Part shown: piece by piece, positions 37,485 to 46,344 of the stretch | Position numbering within the stretch: the first letter of the stretch is position 1 | How the letters are laid out: each line of letters starts with the position of its first letter | From: Ensifer sesbaniae | GTDB lineage: Bacteria > Pseudomonadota > Alphaproteobacteria > Rhizobiales > Rhizobiaceae | Direction: 5' to 3' | Assembly (NCBI RefSeq): GCF_013283665.1 | Contig: NZ_JABEKU010000001.1 | Location: 372,001-436,000 of the forward strand | DNA: 64,000 nucleotides | Notes under the pieces: generated by a model | What the model was told of the DNA's origin: nothing | The model's input: only the letters and a program-made list of their open reading frames with translations | The model's database searches: none | Translations under genes and position numbers: made by a program

Positions 37485-38018
37485 ATGTCCGATTTCCAGA
37501 TCCGCCTGCTCGATGAAACCCAGGCCCGCCTCGCCATCCCGGCACTTGCCGAGGTGCTTTCCGACTGCGTCGAGGGGGGCGCTTCTGTCGGTTTCATGCA
37601 ACCCTATCCGCCGGAAAGCGCGCTCGCCTATTGGAGTGGCGTCGTCGAAGCGGTCGCCGCGAACGAAACGCTGCTGATGGTGGCGGAGGAAGCGGGCCGC
37701 ATTCTCGGCACCGTTCAGGTGGGTGTCGCGCAAATGCCGAATCAGCCGCATCGCGGCGACCTCAAGAAATTGCTCGTCCATCGCGCCGCCCGCGGCAAGG
37801 GGCTGGCGCGGCGGCTGATGGAGGCGGCCGAGCGCGAGGCCGCGGCCCGTGGCAAGACGCTGCTGGTGCTCGATACGGCAACCGGCAGCGAGGCGGAGAC
37901 GATCTATCCCCGCCTCGGCTGGGAGCGCGTCGGTGTCATCCCCGATTATGCCATGTGGCCCGAAGGCGGCCTTTGCGCCACGACCTTCTTCTACAAGCGG
38001 ATCGCGCTCCAAGGGTGA
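37485..38018 (+). CDS. GNAT-family N-acetyltransferase
   Basis: 177 residues. ATG 37485 lies 2 bases after the regulator stop; initiation is probably coupled. GNAT motif A is visible: ADLKK-like strand RGDLKKLLVHRAARGKGLAR followed by RLMEAAEREAAARGKTLL, then LDTATGSEAETIYPRLGWER. The pyrophosphate loop reads R-A-A-R-G-K-G. Genes of this type with an XRE-cupin regulator are often assumed to modify small amines or antibiotics; the substrate here is unknown. Confidence 0.87.
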   Translation: MSDFQIRLLDETQARLAIPALAEVLSDCVEGGASVGFMQPYPPESALAYWSGVVEAVAANETLLMVAEEAGRILGTVQVGVAQMPNQPHRGDLKKLLVHRAARGKGLARRLMEAAEREAAARGKTLLVLDTATGSEAETIYPRLGWERVGVIPDYAMWPEGGLCATTFFYKRIALQG

Positions 38019-38063
38019 TTGCGTGATCGCGCCGCTCACCCTAGAAAAGAGCGATGCTCCCTA

Positions 38064-38094
38064 TTGACCTCAACTATGCTTGAGGTCGTACGCC
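38064..38094 (+). promoter_or_regulatory. SoxR-like operator/promoter of the ABM gene
   Basis: A 22-bp palindrome GACCTCAA-CTATGC-TTGAGGTC (38066-38087). Its core CCTCAA-N6-TTGAGG has the exact arms and spacing of the SoxR box. It overlaps a TTGACC -35 (38064-38069), and a 19-base spacer leads to TACGCC (38089-38094), the long spacer used by MerR-family activators. The -10 match is weak. Confidence 0.7.
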
Positions 38095-38128
38095 TGCTCT
38101 TGTTCAAAAGAGAGCAGAGGAAAGAGCA

Positions 38129-38482
38129 ATGAGCACCGCATCCGAAACCGCCGTCGTAGCGCCGCTGTACCGCATCAACAAATACACCGTGCCGGTCGAG
38201 GCGCGGCAGCAGTTCGTCGAGCTGGTCGACAAGACGCTTGCGGTCATCCGCAAGCAGGATGGCTATGTGAAGGACCTGTTCCTGGAGCAGCACGCCGGTC
38301 CCGGCCAGTTCGATTTCATCACCATGATCGAGTTCGCCAGTGCGGATGTCGCGCCGAAGGTCGCGGCCGCTCTGGGTGAGTTCGACCGCAGCCTTGGCCT
38401 CGACCGCGAAGCCCTGATGAAGACGCTTGGCATCCGCACCGATTTTGCCAGCTACAGGGCTTTCGCCGGACTGGCTGCTTAA
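38129..38482 (+). CDS. antibiotic biosynthesis monooxygenase (ABM) domain protein
   Basis: 117 residues; AGAGGAAAGAG precedes the ATG. Single ferredoxin-like ABM domain: YRINKYTVPVEARQQFVELV, VIRKQDGYVKDLFLEQ, FDFITMIEFASADVAPKVAA. Such small cofactor-free proteins oxidise quinone/anthrone-type compounds, or act in stress responses. The SoxR-like box upstream suggests induction by redox-active compounds. No soxR gene is in the window. Confidence 0.85.
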   Translation: MSTASETAVVAPLYRINKYTVPVEARQQFVELVDKTLAVIRKQDGYVKDLFLEQHAGPGQFDFITMIEFASADVAPKVAAALGEFDRSLGLDREALMKTLGIRTDFASYRAFAGLAA

Positions 38483-38546
38483 ACGGAACCGGCCCGGCAG
38501 CTTGGTCGGGTCGGGTTCGCCGATTGGCGAAAAGTGCAGTCCGCCG

Positions 38547-39185
38547 TCAGGAAACGAAGAACGACGACAGGCCCTGGCCGGCGGCAAAGGCCATATAGGC
38601 AAGCACGGTGAAGTAAACAGTCGTTGCGACCAGGAAGAGATAACCGCCGGCCACCATCAGCCCATCGCGCTGGATAATGCCGAGCGAGAGTAAGAGGATC
38701 GCAATCCCCGGCAGCGTGTTCGACAGCGGAATAAGCCCGAGCGGGAACATCAAGAGAATGCCGCCGGCCATGATCATCAGGCCGTTGAAGCGGTTCATCA
38801 CCGCGCCCTGCGTCAGGAAGCCGAGGCGCGGCCGCACGTAGCGGTCGAGCTTGGAGACGATGCTCGCCCCCTTCTGCAGGGTCGGCACCAGCTTCTCGGT
38901 CTCGATCTTGCGGTCGAGAATGCGCTGCGGCACCCAGGGCAGGCGGTTGAGCGTGACCGACACGGAGATCAGGATGATGGCGGCGCCGAAGACGGTGCTG
39001 ACGCCGGGGATCGACACCGGCAGCAGGAACGGCAGCGTTAGCAACGCACAAAGCAGCAGGAAGCCCTGTTCGCCGATCTCGGTCATCAGTTCGCGCAGCG
39101 TGATCGTCTCACCGCGGATAGAGGCAATCATGCCGTTGAGCGTGTCGCTGAGACTGCGTTGCGTGTCGCCGAACTCGATTGCCAT
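38547..39185 (-). CDS. exoD: exopolysaccharide synthesis protein ExoD
   Basis: 212 residues from ATG 39185. Integral membrane protein with several helices: FLLLCALLTLPFLLPVSIPG, VSTVFGAAIILISVSVTLNR, IMAGGILLMFPLGLIPLSNT and two C-terminal helices. The polar N-terminus SDTLNGMIASIRGETITLRE and the conserved LPGIAILLLSLGIIQRDGL are ExoD features. In Sinorhizobium exoD mutants are altered in exopolysaccharide, alkali tolerance and nodule invasion; the biochemical role is not known. Confidence 0.88.
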   Translation of the reverse strand: MAIEFGDTQRSLSDTLNGMIASIRGETITLRELMTEIGEQGFLLLCALLTLPFLLPVSIPGVSTVFGAAIILISVSVTLNRLPWVPQRILDRKIETEKLVPTLQKGASIVSKLDRYVRPRLGFLTQGAVMNRFNGLMIMAGGILLMFPLGLIPLSNTLPGIAILLLSLGIIQRDGLMVAGGYLFLVATTVYFTVLAYMAFAAGQGLSSFFVS

Positions 39186-39431
39186 CAAACTTGCCTCGTC
39201 ATTTTCAATGGGCGGTGGCGGAAAGCCGCGCACATTTTACCCTGGTCGCCTGGATGTCCGTCCTACCAAGGGCATGTGAAGGATCGGTTATGATGTGGCC
39301 GACCGACACACCATAATGCGGTGAAACGGCATTTGCCGTTAAACCATGGCGTGATTGGGACGCCTCTTCATCTTCCTGCCGCAATCGATAGTATGAAGCA
39401 CTTTCGAGCACCAATGGGGACAACTGATTCC

Positions 39432-40094
39432 ATGATCAAGAAATGCGCCATTCTGGCTGTTGCGGCCATCTATCTTTCGGGATGCACCACCACCGATCCC
39501 TATACGGGTGAACAGAAGATGTCGAACACGGCCGGCGGCGCGCTGATCGGCGCAGGCCTCGGTGCAGCGACCGGTCTGCTCGTCGGCGGCAGCGCCGCAG
39601 GGCGGCGCGACGCAGCCCTCGTCGGTGCCGCGATCGGCGGTCTCGGCGGCGGCCTGATCGGCAACTACATGGACCAGCAGGAAGCGGAGCTGCGCGCCCA
39701 GCTTCAGGGCACCGGCGTCTCCGTGACCCGCGCCGGCGACCGCATCATCCTCAACATGCCGTCGAACATCACGTTTGCGACCGACCGCGACCAGGTGATC
39801 CCGACCTTCTACGACACGCTGAACTCGGTGGCGATCGTGCTGCGCAAGTTCAACAAGACGATGATCGACGTCGATGGCCATACCGATTCGACCGGCAGCG
39901 CCTCCTATAACCAGGGTCTTTCCGAGCGCCGTGCCGCCTCGGTTGCCAACTATCTGGCAGGCCAGGGCGTCGACCAGCGCCGCATGTCGGCCATGGGCTA
40001 CGGCAAGGAGCGCCCGATCGCTTCCAACGCAACGGAAGCCGGCCGCGCGCAGAACCGCCGTGTCGAAATCTCGATCGCTCCGATCAAGGCCTGA
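39432..40094 (+). CDS. OmpA-family outer-membrane lipoprotein
   Basis: 220 residues. Lipoprotein signal with lipobox LSGC (Cys18-20 region: AVAAIYLSGCTTTDPYTGEQ), then a glycine-zipper segment (AGGALIGAGLGAATGLLVGG and GAAIGGLGGGLIGNYMD), then a C-terminal OmpA peptidoglycan-binding domain: VDGHTDSTGSASYNQGLSER, RRMSAMGYGKERPIASNATE, GRAQNRRVEI. Anchored in the outer membrane by lipid and to the wall by the OmpA domain (YiaD-like). Confidence 0.93.
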   Translation: MIKKCAILAVAAIYLSGCTTTDPYTGEQKMSNTAGGALIGAGLGAATGLLVGGSAAGRRDAALVGAAIGGLGGGLIGNYMDQQEAELRAQLQGTGVSVTRAGDRIILNMPSNITFATDRDQVIPTFYDTLNSVAIVLRKFNKTMIDVDGHTDSTGSASYNQGLSERRAASVANYLAGQGVDQRRMSAMGYGKERPIASNATEAGRAQNRRVEISIAPIKA

Positions 40095-40123
40095 TCGGCA
40101 GACACTGACTGTTTGTTATCGAG

Positions 40124-40151
40124 GGGCTGCGCCGCGAGGCGCGGCCCTTTT
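40124..40151 (+). terminator. intrinsic terminator of the OmpA-like gene
   Basis: 10-bp stem GGGCTGCGCC (40124-40133) with GGCGCGGCCC (40138-40147), loop GCGA, then TTTT. It runs into the stop of the convergent methyltransferase gene at 40151. Confidence 0.85.
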
Positions 40152-40975
40152 CATATTTGCTTGAAACGGTAGCGAAGCAGGCGCCCCATGCGGCGCAGCA
40201 CGGGGACCACGCTCACGAACTGGATCGCGATCCGCGCCATCGGCGACATGCGCGCAATCTGCGCGGCATCGTAGTCATGGATGTCTTCGAGCAGCGTCAG
40301 CCCGGGCACCTCGCGTTCCAGCGCCCGTGCGTCCTCGATCCCCCAGCGAAGCTCCGCGCCCGTTGCGCGCAAGGATGGATTGAAGCGCAGAAGCTCGATG
40401 GCGATATGGCTATAGGCGTCGAAGACGATCTCGCCGCCGGCAAGGCAGGTCACGAGCCGTCGCATGAGGTCGCGCACCTCCTGGTCGCGAAGATAGGGCA
40501 GCACGCCTTCGGCGACGACGATCGTCGGCCGGTCATCAGGAATGCGGTCGATCCAATCCCGCTCGGTAATGGATGAGGCGATCGCGGTGCAGCCGATGCG
40601 ATCGGGGAAGAGCTGCTGTCGCAAGGCGATCACATCCGGAAAATCGACGTCGAACCAGGCGACGGAGGAAGGCGGATCGAGCCGGAGGATCCGTGTATCG
40701 AGGCCGCAGCCGAGATTGAGCACGACCGCATCCGGGTGGCGTTGGATGAAGGCTCGGGTCCATCGGTCGAGCAGATAGGCACGAACCGCGATGCCGATCG
40801 TCATGTCGTGGCCGACATCGAGTGCTTTCGCCTTGCCGTCGAGGCGTCGCATCAGCTCGGCGGCGAAACGATCGCGCAGAAGGGAATCGGGAAACGCGCT
40901 CTCCGCAGCCTTCGCCCGGAGCGTGATCAGCAGCGTTTCGCGCACGCCATGAAGGCCGAGGCTCTCGGCTTCCAT
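40151..40975 (-). CDS. class I SAM methyltransferase, leucine carboxyl methyltransferase family
   Basis: 274 residues; GGAGGAG precedes the ATG. LCM/PF04072 features: ESAFPDSLLRDRFAAELM, the SAM loop VVLNLGCGLDTRILRL, FDVDFPDVIALRQQ, VVAEGVLPYLRDQEVRDLM. Bacterial members methylate carboxyl or O-groups of small molecules, often polyketide-like; the substrate is unknown here. The first residues and spacing give no partner gene; the MFS gene upstream on the same strand is separated by about 98 bases. Confidence 0.85.
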   Translation of the reverse strand: MEAESLGLHGVRETLLITLRAKAAESAFPDSLLRDRFAAELMRRLDGKAKALDVGHDMTIGIAVRAYLLDRWTRAFIQRHPDAVVLNLGCGLDTRILRLDPPSSVAWFDVDFPDVIALRQQLFPDRIGCTAIASSITERDWIDRIPDDRPTIVVAEGVLPYLRDQEVRDLMRRLVTCLAGGEIVFDAYSHIAIELLRFNPSLRATGAELRWGIEDARALEREVPGLTLLEDIHDYDAAQIARMSPMARIAIQFVSVVPVLRRMGRLLRYRFKQI

Positions 40976-41073
40976 CGTCTCCTCCCGACGGCGCCGTCGA
41001 ACGCGTCAGCGGTGCCATAGTCCTTGCCTCGCGACCCGCCGTCGTTTCGGCAGGCCGCAATACCCGATAAGGC

Positions 41074-42501
41074 CTAAGCCGTCGTTCGTCTTGCGCGCCA
41101 TACGCGCCTGGCCGTCAGCACAGCCAGTGCCGGCAGCAGCGCAAACAGACCGAAGAGCCAGGCCGTCGCCAGTGCCACGCCGCCCTCCGACGACGACTCG
41201 ATGCCGGCGAGGTTGGCGGTCAGTCCGGCAAGCGCGGCGCCGAGTGCAGCGGCAAAGAGCTGGACCGTGGTGATCGAGCTCGATGCCTTCTCCGCTTCAC
41301 CCTCTGGCGCGAACTCATAAACGGCCGTGACGATATGCGGCCAGGCAAAACCCATGCCGAAGCCGACCGCGATGATGCCGATGCAGAGCGGTGCCGCGAT
41401 GACCAGGAACTCGGCGCCCGCAATCGGCATGAACAGGGCAATCAGGGTCAGGCCGATGAAACCGAAGGCCGGACCGGCAAAGATCGTCTGCTTCGCCCGC
41501 TCTCCGTGCCAGTGGGCACTCGTCATCGATCCCGCCGTCCAGCCGATCGACATCAGCGCCGCGATATAGCCAGCCACCAGCGGCGACAGCTCATGCAGTT
41601 CCTGCAGCAGGTACGGCACATAGATTTCCGGCTGCAGGCCGACCATCAACAGCGTGATCGTAACATAAAGGGCGGCCAGCGGGGAGGTGAGGGTGAAGCT
41701 GCCGGAAGGCAAAAGCTTGCCCGCCGCCCGGCGCTCGATAAACAGTAGGCTCAGGAACAGGAAGATCGCGGCTCCGACGCAGCCGATTTGTTCGAGGGCC
41801 GTGGCGCGCGTGCTCGCAACCGAAAGCGCAAGCACGATGCCGACGAGAAGCAGGAGCTGCAGCAGTGGAAGCGGCGTGCGCCCTTCTTCGGCGGCTGCCT
41901 TGCGCGGCAGCGTCGAGAAGGCGAGCGCGGCAAGCAGTGCCGTCAGCGGCAGCAGCGACCAGAAGGCGATGCGCCAGGTGGAGAACTCGGCAAACATACC
42001 GCCGATCGCCGGTCCGATCAAAGTCGCCGTTCCCCAGGTTGCCGAAATCAGGCCGATGGCGCGGGTCCAGAGTTCGGGCCGGAACACCTGCCGGATCACG
42101 CCGTAGGCGAGCGCATAGAGCAGGCCGCCGCCGAAGCCCTGGATCGCACGGCCGGCAAGCAGCATCGCCATCGAAGGGGTCGTGGCGCAGAGGAGCGTCC
42201 CCAAGCCGAAAACGAGCGCGCCGATTGCATAGGCACCGCCGGCGCCGACGACACCGAGCAGCCGCGCCGACAATGCGGCGCCGAGAATGGAGGCGGCGAC
42301 GAAGACGGTGGTGCTCCAGGCGTAATATTCGAGCCCGCCGATCTCGCGCACGATCGACGGCATGATCGTCGTCACCACATAGATGTTGAGCGCATGCAGC
42401 GCGACGCCGCCGCTGAGCACGAGCGAGTGCACGGCGTTTTCGCCCGTCAGCAGCGCGCGCCAGCCGGTTTCCTGTTGCGGAGCGGGTGTTTTCTCAAGCA
42501 T
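41074..42501 (-). CDS. MFS drug/metabolite transporter (DHA-like)
   Basis: 475 residues, about 14 hydrophobic helices, as in the DHA2 drug:H+ antiporter group. Motifs: helix 1 ALNIYVVTTIMPSIVREIGG, the loop between helices 2 and 3 ALSARLLGVVGAGG (degenerate motif A), and motif C-like GLISATWGTATLIGPAIGG in helix 5. Substrate unknown. It is 88 bases downstream of the ECF41 sigma gene on the same strand, so possibly in its regulon. Confidence 0.87.
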   Translation of the reverse strand: MLEKTPAPQQETGWRALLTGENAVHSLVLSGGVALHALNIYVVTTIMPSIVREIGGLEYYAWSTTVFVAASILGAALSARLLGVVGAGGAYAIGALVFGLGTLLCATTPSMAMLLAGRAIQGFGGGLLYALAYGVIRQVFRPELWTRAIGLISATWGTATLIGPAIGGMFAEFSTWRIAFWSLLPLTALLAALAFSTLPRKAAAEEGRTPLPLLQLLLLVGIVLALSVASTRATALEQIGCVGAAIFLFLSLLFIERRAAGKLLPSGSFTLTSPLAALYVTITLLMVGLQPEIYVPYLLQELHELSPLVAGYIAALMSIGWTAGSMTSAHWHGERAKQTIFAGPAFGFIGLTLIALFMPIAGAEFLVIAAPLCIGIIAVGFGMGFAWPHIVTAVYEFAPEGEAEKASSSITTVQLFAAALGAALAGLTANLAGIESSSEGGVALATAWLFGLFALLPALAVLTARRVWRARRTTA

Positions 42502-42589
42502 GTCAGTACCTCACGCGGGGCAACGCAGCGGACGCGTATTGGCCCATCCGGTATCGGGAGATCGCGTTCGCTTCGGCGGTGCCGCTATG

Positions 42590-43483
42590 TCAGTGGAGCG
42601 CAGCCTCGCCAAAATGCGTGAGCTTGTCCGGGTTGCGCATGATGAAGATGTCGTCGACGTTTCCGTCGCCGTCATAGCCGAAGGCGACCGTCGCGGCGAT
42701 CTCGTTTTTCGCTTCGTCCCGAAGCACGATGCCGCGGCCGCCATTGATGTCGCCGATTTCCCAGGTGTAGTGCGCCCAGTATTCGGTGAGCCGATCGATG
42801 ATGAAGGCGAGCACCGTCTCCTTGCCGGAGAGTACGCCGAGCACGGTCGCCACCTTGCCGCCGCCGTCGGCCGTCAGCTTCACGTCGGCTGAAAGAAGGG
42901 CTGAAAGCCCGGCCACGTTGCCGCCGTGGATCGCCTGGTGGAAGGCCGACAGCAGCGCGTCCTGCCGCTCGCGAGGCGTCTGGTGCCGGGCTTTCTCCAG
43001 GCCGATATTCGTCTTGGCACGCGAGACCAGCTTGCGGGCGGCCGCCTCCCGCATGTCCAAGGTTTCGGCCACCTCGTCATAGGGCTGGCCGAAAATCTCG
43101 TGCAGCAGATAGGCGGCGCGCTCCTTCGGCGTCAGCCGTTCGAGCATCAGCAGGAACGCCGTCGTCAGCGAAGAGGTCAGCGCCAGCTTCTCTTCGGCGT
43201 TGTCCTCGCTCGCCGTATGGATCGGTTCGGGCAGCCACGCACCGACATAATCGACGCGCTTGCGATGTGCGCCCTTGAGCAGATCCAGGCAGCGGCGCGT
43301 GCAGGCGGTCGTCAGCCAGGCCGCAGGGGTTTCGATCGCCGCGCGATCGATCTCCTGCCATTTCAGGAAGGTGTCCTGCACCGCATCCTCCGCATCCGCG
43401 CGTGAGCCGAGGATGCGATAGGCGAGGCCGAGAAGGCGCGGGCGCGCCTCCTCGAAGATCTGCATGTGCTGGCGATCGTTCAT
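42590..43483 (-). CDS. ECF41-type RNA polymerase sigma factor with SnoaL-like C-terminus
   Basis: 297 residues. Sigma region 2 (ARPRLLGLAYRILGSRADAE, DAVQDTFLKWQ) and region 4 (LTPKERAAYLLHEIFGQPYD, EVAETLDMREAAARKLVSRA) are followed by an SnoaL/NTF2-like domain of about 120 residues in place of an anti-sigma partner. All ECF41 landmarks are present: the linker WLPEP (GAWLPEPI), DGGGK (LTADGGGKVATV) and NPDKL (MRNPDKLTHFG). In this group the C-terminal extension controls the sigma factor directly. The upstream CMD gene ends 1 base before its start codon. Confidence 0.93.
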   Translation of the reverse strand: MNDRQHMQIFEEARPRLLGLAYRILGSRADAEDAVQDTFLKWQEIDRAAIETPAAWLTTACTRRCLDLLKGAHRKRVDYVGAWLPEPIHTASEDNAEEKLALTSSLTTAFLLMLERLTPKERAAYLLHEIFGQPYDEVAETLDMREAAARKLVSRAKTNIGLEKARHQTPRERQDALLSAFHQAIHGGNVAGLSALLSADVKLTADGGGKVATVLGVLSGKETVLAFIIDRLTEYWAHYTWEIGDINGGRGIVLRDEAKNEIAATVAFGYDGDGNVDDIFIMRNPDKLTHFGEAALH

Positions 43484-43484
43484 G

Positions 43485-43916
43485 TCAGTGCCTCGAAATC
43501 TGGATGCGGTTCCAAAGGTTGATCATCGCCACAGTCGAGGTGATGACGCTGATCTCCTTTTCGCTGAAATGCCGGCGCAGCTCGGCGCGGAGCGATGCGA
43601 AATCGGTGCGCGGCTCGAGTTCCGTCAGCGCTTCGGTCCAGGCAAGCGCTGCCTTCTCGCGCGGTGTGAAATCATTGACCTGGTCCCAGACGATGATGCG
43701 GTCAAGCCGCTCGCTGCTCTCGCCCTCGGCACGGGATTCCTTGGTATGCATCTTCACGCAGAAGCCGCAGCGGTTGATCTGCGAGGCGCGAAGCTGCACG
43801 AGATTGTGAATCGTCGGGTCGAGTCCGTGCAGGTCCATGGCCTTGTGCACATCGGCGAGCGCGCCGAGCACATCGGGGATTTCCTGTTCGTAGCGGACGG
43901 CTTTCGTATCGGTCAT
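43485..43916 (-). CDS. carboxymuconolactone decarboxylase/AhpD-like protein
   Basis: 143 residues from ATG 43916. All-helical CMD fold with the redox motif NRCGFCVKMH (Cys50, Cys53, His57), and LAWTEALTEL and FSEKEISVITSTVAMINLWN. AhpD-like members reduce peroxiredoxin partners or act as general thiol oxidoreductases. CMD genes are the typical neighbour and target of ECF41 sigma factors. Its stop lies 1 base before the sigma gene; a matching ECF41 promoter lies upstream. Confidence 0.9.
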   Translation of the reverse strand: MTDTKAVRYEQEIPDVLGALADVHKAMDLHGLDPTIHNLVQLRASQINRCGFCVKMHTKESRAEGESSERLDRIIVWDQVNDFTPREKAALAWTEALTELEPRTDFASLRAELRRHFSEKEISVITSTVAMINLWNRIQISRH

Positions 43917-43956
43917 GGTCTCAACTCCGTCGTTGTCGTGTTGCCTATGACCATGT

Positions 43957-43983
43957 GACGATCGACGCAGGATGCCTGTGACG
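43957..43983 (-). promoter_or_regulatory. candidate ECF41-dependent promoter
   Basis: On the minus strand CGTCACA (43983-43977), 16-base spacer, CGTC (43960-43957), 40 bases before the CMD start codon. The ECF41 consensus I recall is TGTCACA at -35 with CGTC at -10. A second TGTGACG on the plus strand at 43954-43960 makes a direct repeat. Confidence 0.6.
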
Positions 43984-44082
43984 CGCCTTCGCGATTTTCC
44001 TGCGGAGGCACCAAGAAAAAATGTAGGTTCCAGATATTTTGATGAAGTTTCAACAGCTTGGCGAGACGCGATTTCTCGCGTG

Positions 44083-45135
44083 TCAGCCTTTCGGCGGGTA
44101 GCTGTGCTCGCCGCCGCGAAAATCGGTAATCGTGTAGCAGCCGCCGCCATCGGCTGCGATCGCCGCGGCGCTGATCACCGCCTTGCCGTGGCCGCCGGGA
44201 ATGTCGAGAATATAGGTCGGCTGGCCGAGGCCGGAGACCCGGCCGCGCAGGGCGGAGACCAGCGCCTGGCCTTCCTCGATCGTCAGGCGGAAATGGCTGG
44301 TGCCCGGCGCCAGGTCCGGATGATGCAGATAATAGGGCTTGATCCGGGTTTCGACGAAGGCGCGCATCAGTGCGGCCAGTACCTCCGCATCGTCATTGAC
44401 GCCCTTCAAGAGCACCGACTGGCTGATCATGACGACGCCGGCATCGATCAGGCGCGCCGCGGCGGCGCGCGCCTCTTGCGTCAACTCGCGCGGATGGTTG
44501 GCATGCAGCGCGACATAGGTCGCCTTGCCGCTGGATTTCAACGCCGCGATCAGGTCGGCGTCGATACGCGACGGCTCGACCACCGGCACGCGCGTGTGGA
44601 AGCGGACGACCTTCACATGCGGGATCGGCTTCAGCCGCTCCATGAGCTCGGTTAGCCGTCGCGGCGAAAGCACCAGCGGATCGCCGCCGGTGAGGATGAC
44701 TTCCCAGATTTCCTCGTGGCTTGCGATATAGGCGATCGCCGTGTCGAGTTCGGCCGGCGTCAGCGTGCCAAGCCCCTGCGGACCGACCATCTCGCGGCGG
44801 AAGCAGAAGCGGCAATAGACCGGGCAGACATGCACGGCCTTCAAGAGCACCCGGTCCGGATAGCGGTGGACGATGCCGGCGACCGGACTATTCGGCTTGT
44901 CGCCGATCGGATCGTCGCGCTCTTCGGGAAGCAGCGTCAGTTCGGCGGCATCCGGCACGAACTGCCGGGCAATCGGGTCCGCCGGATCGCTGGGGTCGAT
45001 GAGGTCGGCGATGACAGGGCTAATCGCGACGGCGTAGCGCTCGGCGACCGCGGCAATGGCGGTCTCCCGGGAGCTGTCGACGAGACCGGCTTCCACCAGC
45101 TCGCGCGCGGTCCTGATCGGGCGGTGGACGTTCAC
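44083..45135 (-). CDS. epmB: EF-P (R)-beta-lysine synthase, lysine 2,3-aminomutase family
   Basis: 350 residues. Radical SAM enzyme converting (S)-alpha-lysine to (R)-beta-lysine for EF-P modification. Iron-sulfur motif HVCPVYCRFCFRREM (Cys104, Cys108, Cys111), GGDPLVLSP (SAM contact), PLP-lysine region near the C-terminus, and HTRVPVVEPSRID. The start codon overlaps the epmA stop by 4 bases (ATGA). Together with epmA and efp it completes most of the EF-P lysylation pathway. Confidence 0.93.
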   Translation of the reverse strand: MNVHRPIRTARELVEAGLVDSSRETAIAAVAERYAVAISPVIADLIDPSDPADPIARQFVPDAAELTLLPEERDDPIGDKPNSPVAGIVHRYPDRVLLKAVHVCPVYCRFCFRREMVGPQGLGTLTPAELDTAIAYIASHEEIWEVILTGGDPLVLSPRRLTELMERLKPIPHVKVVRFHTRVPVVEPSRIDADLIAALKSSGKATYVALHANHPRELTQEARAAAARLIDAGVVMISQSVLLKGVNDDAEVLAALMRAFVETRIKPYYLHHPDLAPGTSHFRLTIEEGQALVSALRGRVSGLGQPTYILDIPGGHGKAVISAAAIAADGGGCYTITDFRGGEHSYPPKG

Positions 45136-46184
45136 GGCTGCGTCTCCGCCACCGGTGCCCAGAGCACCTGGTCGATGCGAGACGCGCCGGTTGCGAGCAT
45201 CACCAGCCGGTCGAAACCGAGCGCGATGCCGCTCGCTTCCGGCATGATGGCGAGCGCCGCCAGGAAATCCTCGTCGAGCGGATAGGTCTCGCCATAGACG
45301 CGCGCCTTTTCGGCCATCTCCATCTCGAAGCGCCGGCGTTGCTCCGCTGCGTCGGTCAGTTCGCCAAAGGCATTGGCGAGCTCGACGCCGCAGGCATAGA
45401 GCTCGAAACGTTCCGCGACGCGCCGGTCGCGCCCGGCCGGCCGCGCCAGCGCCGCTTCGGCAGTCGGGTATTCGTCGAGGATCGTCGCGCGGCCGAAGCC
45501 GAGATGCGGCTCGACCTTTTCCACGAGCACGCGGCTGAAGAGATCCGCCCAGGTGTCATCGGATGCGACCCGCAGGCCGACCGTCGTCATGGCCGAGGCG
45601 AGGCGATCGCGGTCGGTTTCACCGTCGGCGGCGATCGAGGCCAGCAGGTCGATGCCGGCGAAACGCTCGAAGGCATCGGCGACGCTGAGGCGCTCGGGCG
45701 TGGCGAAGGGATCGCAGACATGTCCCTGGAAGGTGAATTGCCTGGTGCCGGTGGTCTCTGCCACGAGCGCCAGGATCTCGGCGCAATCGCGCATCAGCGC
45801 CTCGTAGCTTTCGCCGGCGCGATACCATTCGAGCATGGTGAACTCGGGGTGATGCAGCGGCCCGCGCTCGCGGTTGCGGTAGACATGGGCAAAGCAGGCG
45901 ATGCGCCGTTCACCGGCGGAAAGCAGCTTCTTGCAGGCGAATTCCGGCGAGGTGTGCAGGTAGAGCGGATGGCCGGAGCCGTCGTGGTTGAGCGCCTCTG
46001 TCGCGAAGGCGTGCAGATGCGCCTCGTTGCCGGGCGAGACCTGCAGCGTCGCCGTGTCGACCTCGATGAAATCGCGTGTCTCGAAGAACCGGCGCAATGC
46101 CGATTGGATCCGGTTGCGGCCGAGAAGAAACGGGCGCCGGTCGGCATGGACATCGGGTGTCCACCAGGGTGAGGCATGCGACAT
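45132..46184 (-). CDS. epmA: EF-P--(R)-beta-lysine ligase (LysRS-like, GenX/PoxA)
   Basis: 350 residues. Class II lysyl-tRNA-synthetase-like catalytic domain without the anticodon-binding domain. Motif 1 region [20 protein letters not shown], motif 2 [19 protein letters not shown] with [14 protein letters not shown], motif 3 [14 protein letters not shown]. It activates beta-lysine and attaches it to Lys34 of EF-P. First gene of epmA-epmB, divergent from efp (160 bases apart). Confidence 0.95.
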   Translation of the reverse strand: MSHASPWWTPDVHADRRPFLLGRNRIQSALRRFFETRDFIEVDTATLQVSPGNEAHLHAFATEALNHDGSGHPLYLHTSPEFACKKLLSAGERRIACFAHVYRNRERGPLHHPEFTMLEWYRAGESYEALMRDCAEILALVAETTGTRQFTFQGHVCDPFATPERLSVADAFERFAGIDLLASIAADGETDRDRLASAMTTVGLRVASDDTWADLFSRVLVEKVEPHLGFGRATILDEYPTAEAALARPAGRDRRVAERFELYACGVELANAFGELTDAAEQRRRFEMEMAEKARVYGETYPLDEDFLAALAIMPEASGIALGFDRLVMLATGASRIDQVLWAPVAETQP

Positions 46185-46344
46185 GATCGGTTCAGTCCAG
46201 GCTTTCTTTGCGCAGATGCCGGCTCAGGCTGGCTATTTGCACGAAATTAGGGTAGTGGCGGCGCGAAATCCTTCTTTCCGCGTCCTTCAGGGCCAGTGTT
46301 TCCGGCCCGTCGTGTCGCGCATACCTCTGTTACAAGGAAGACTA

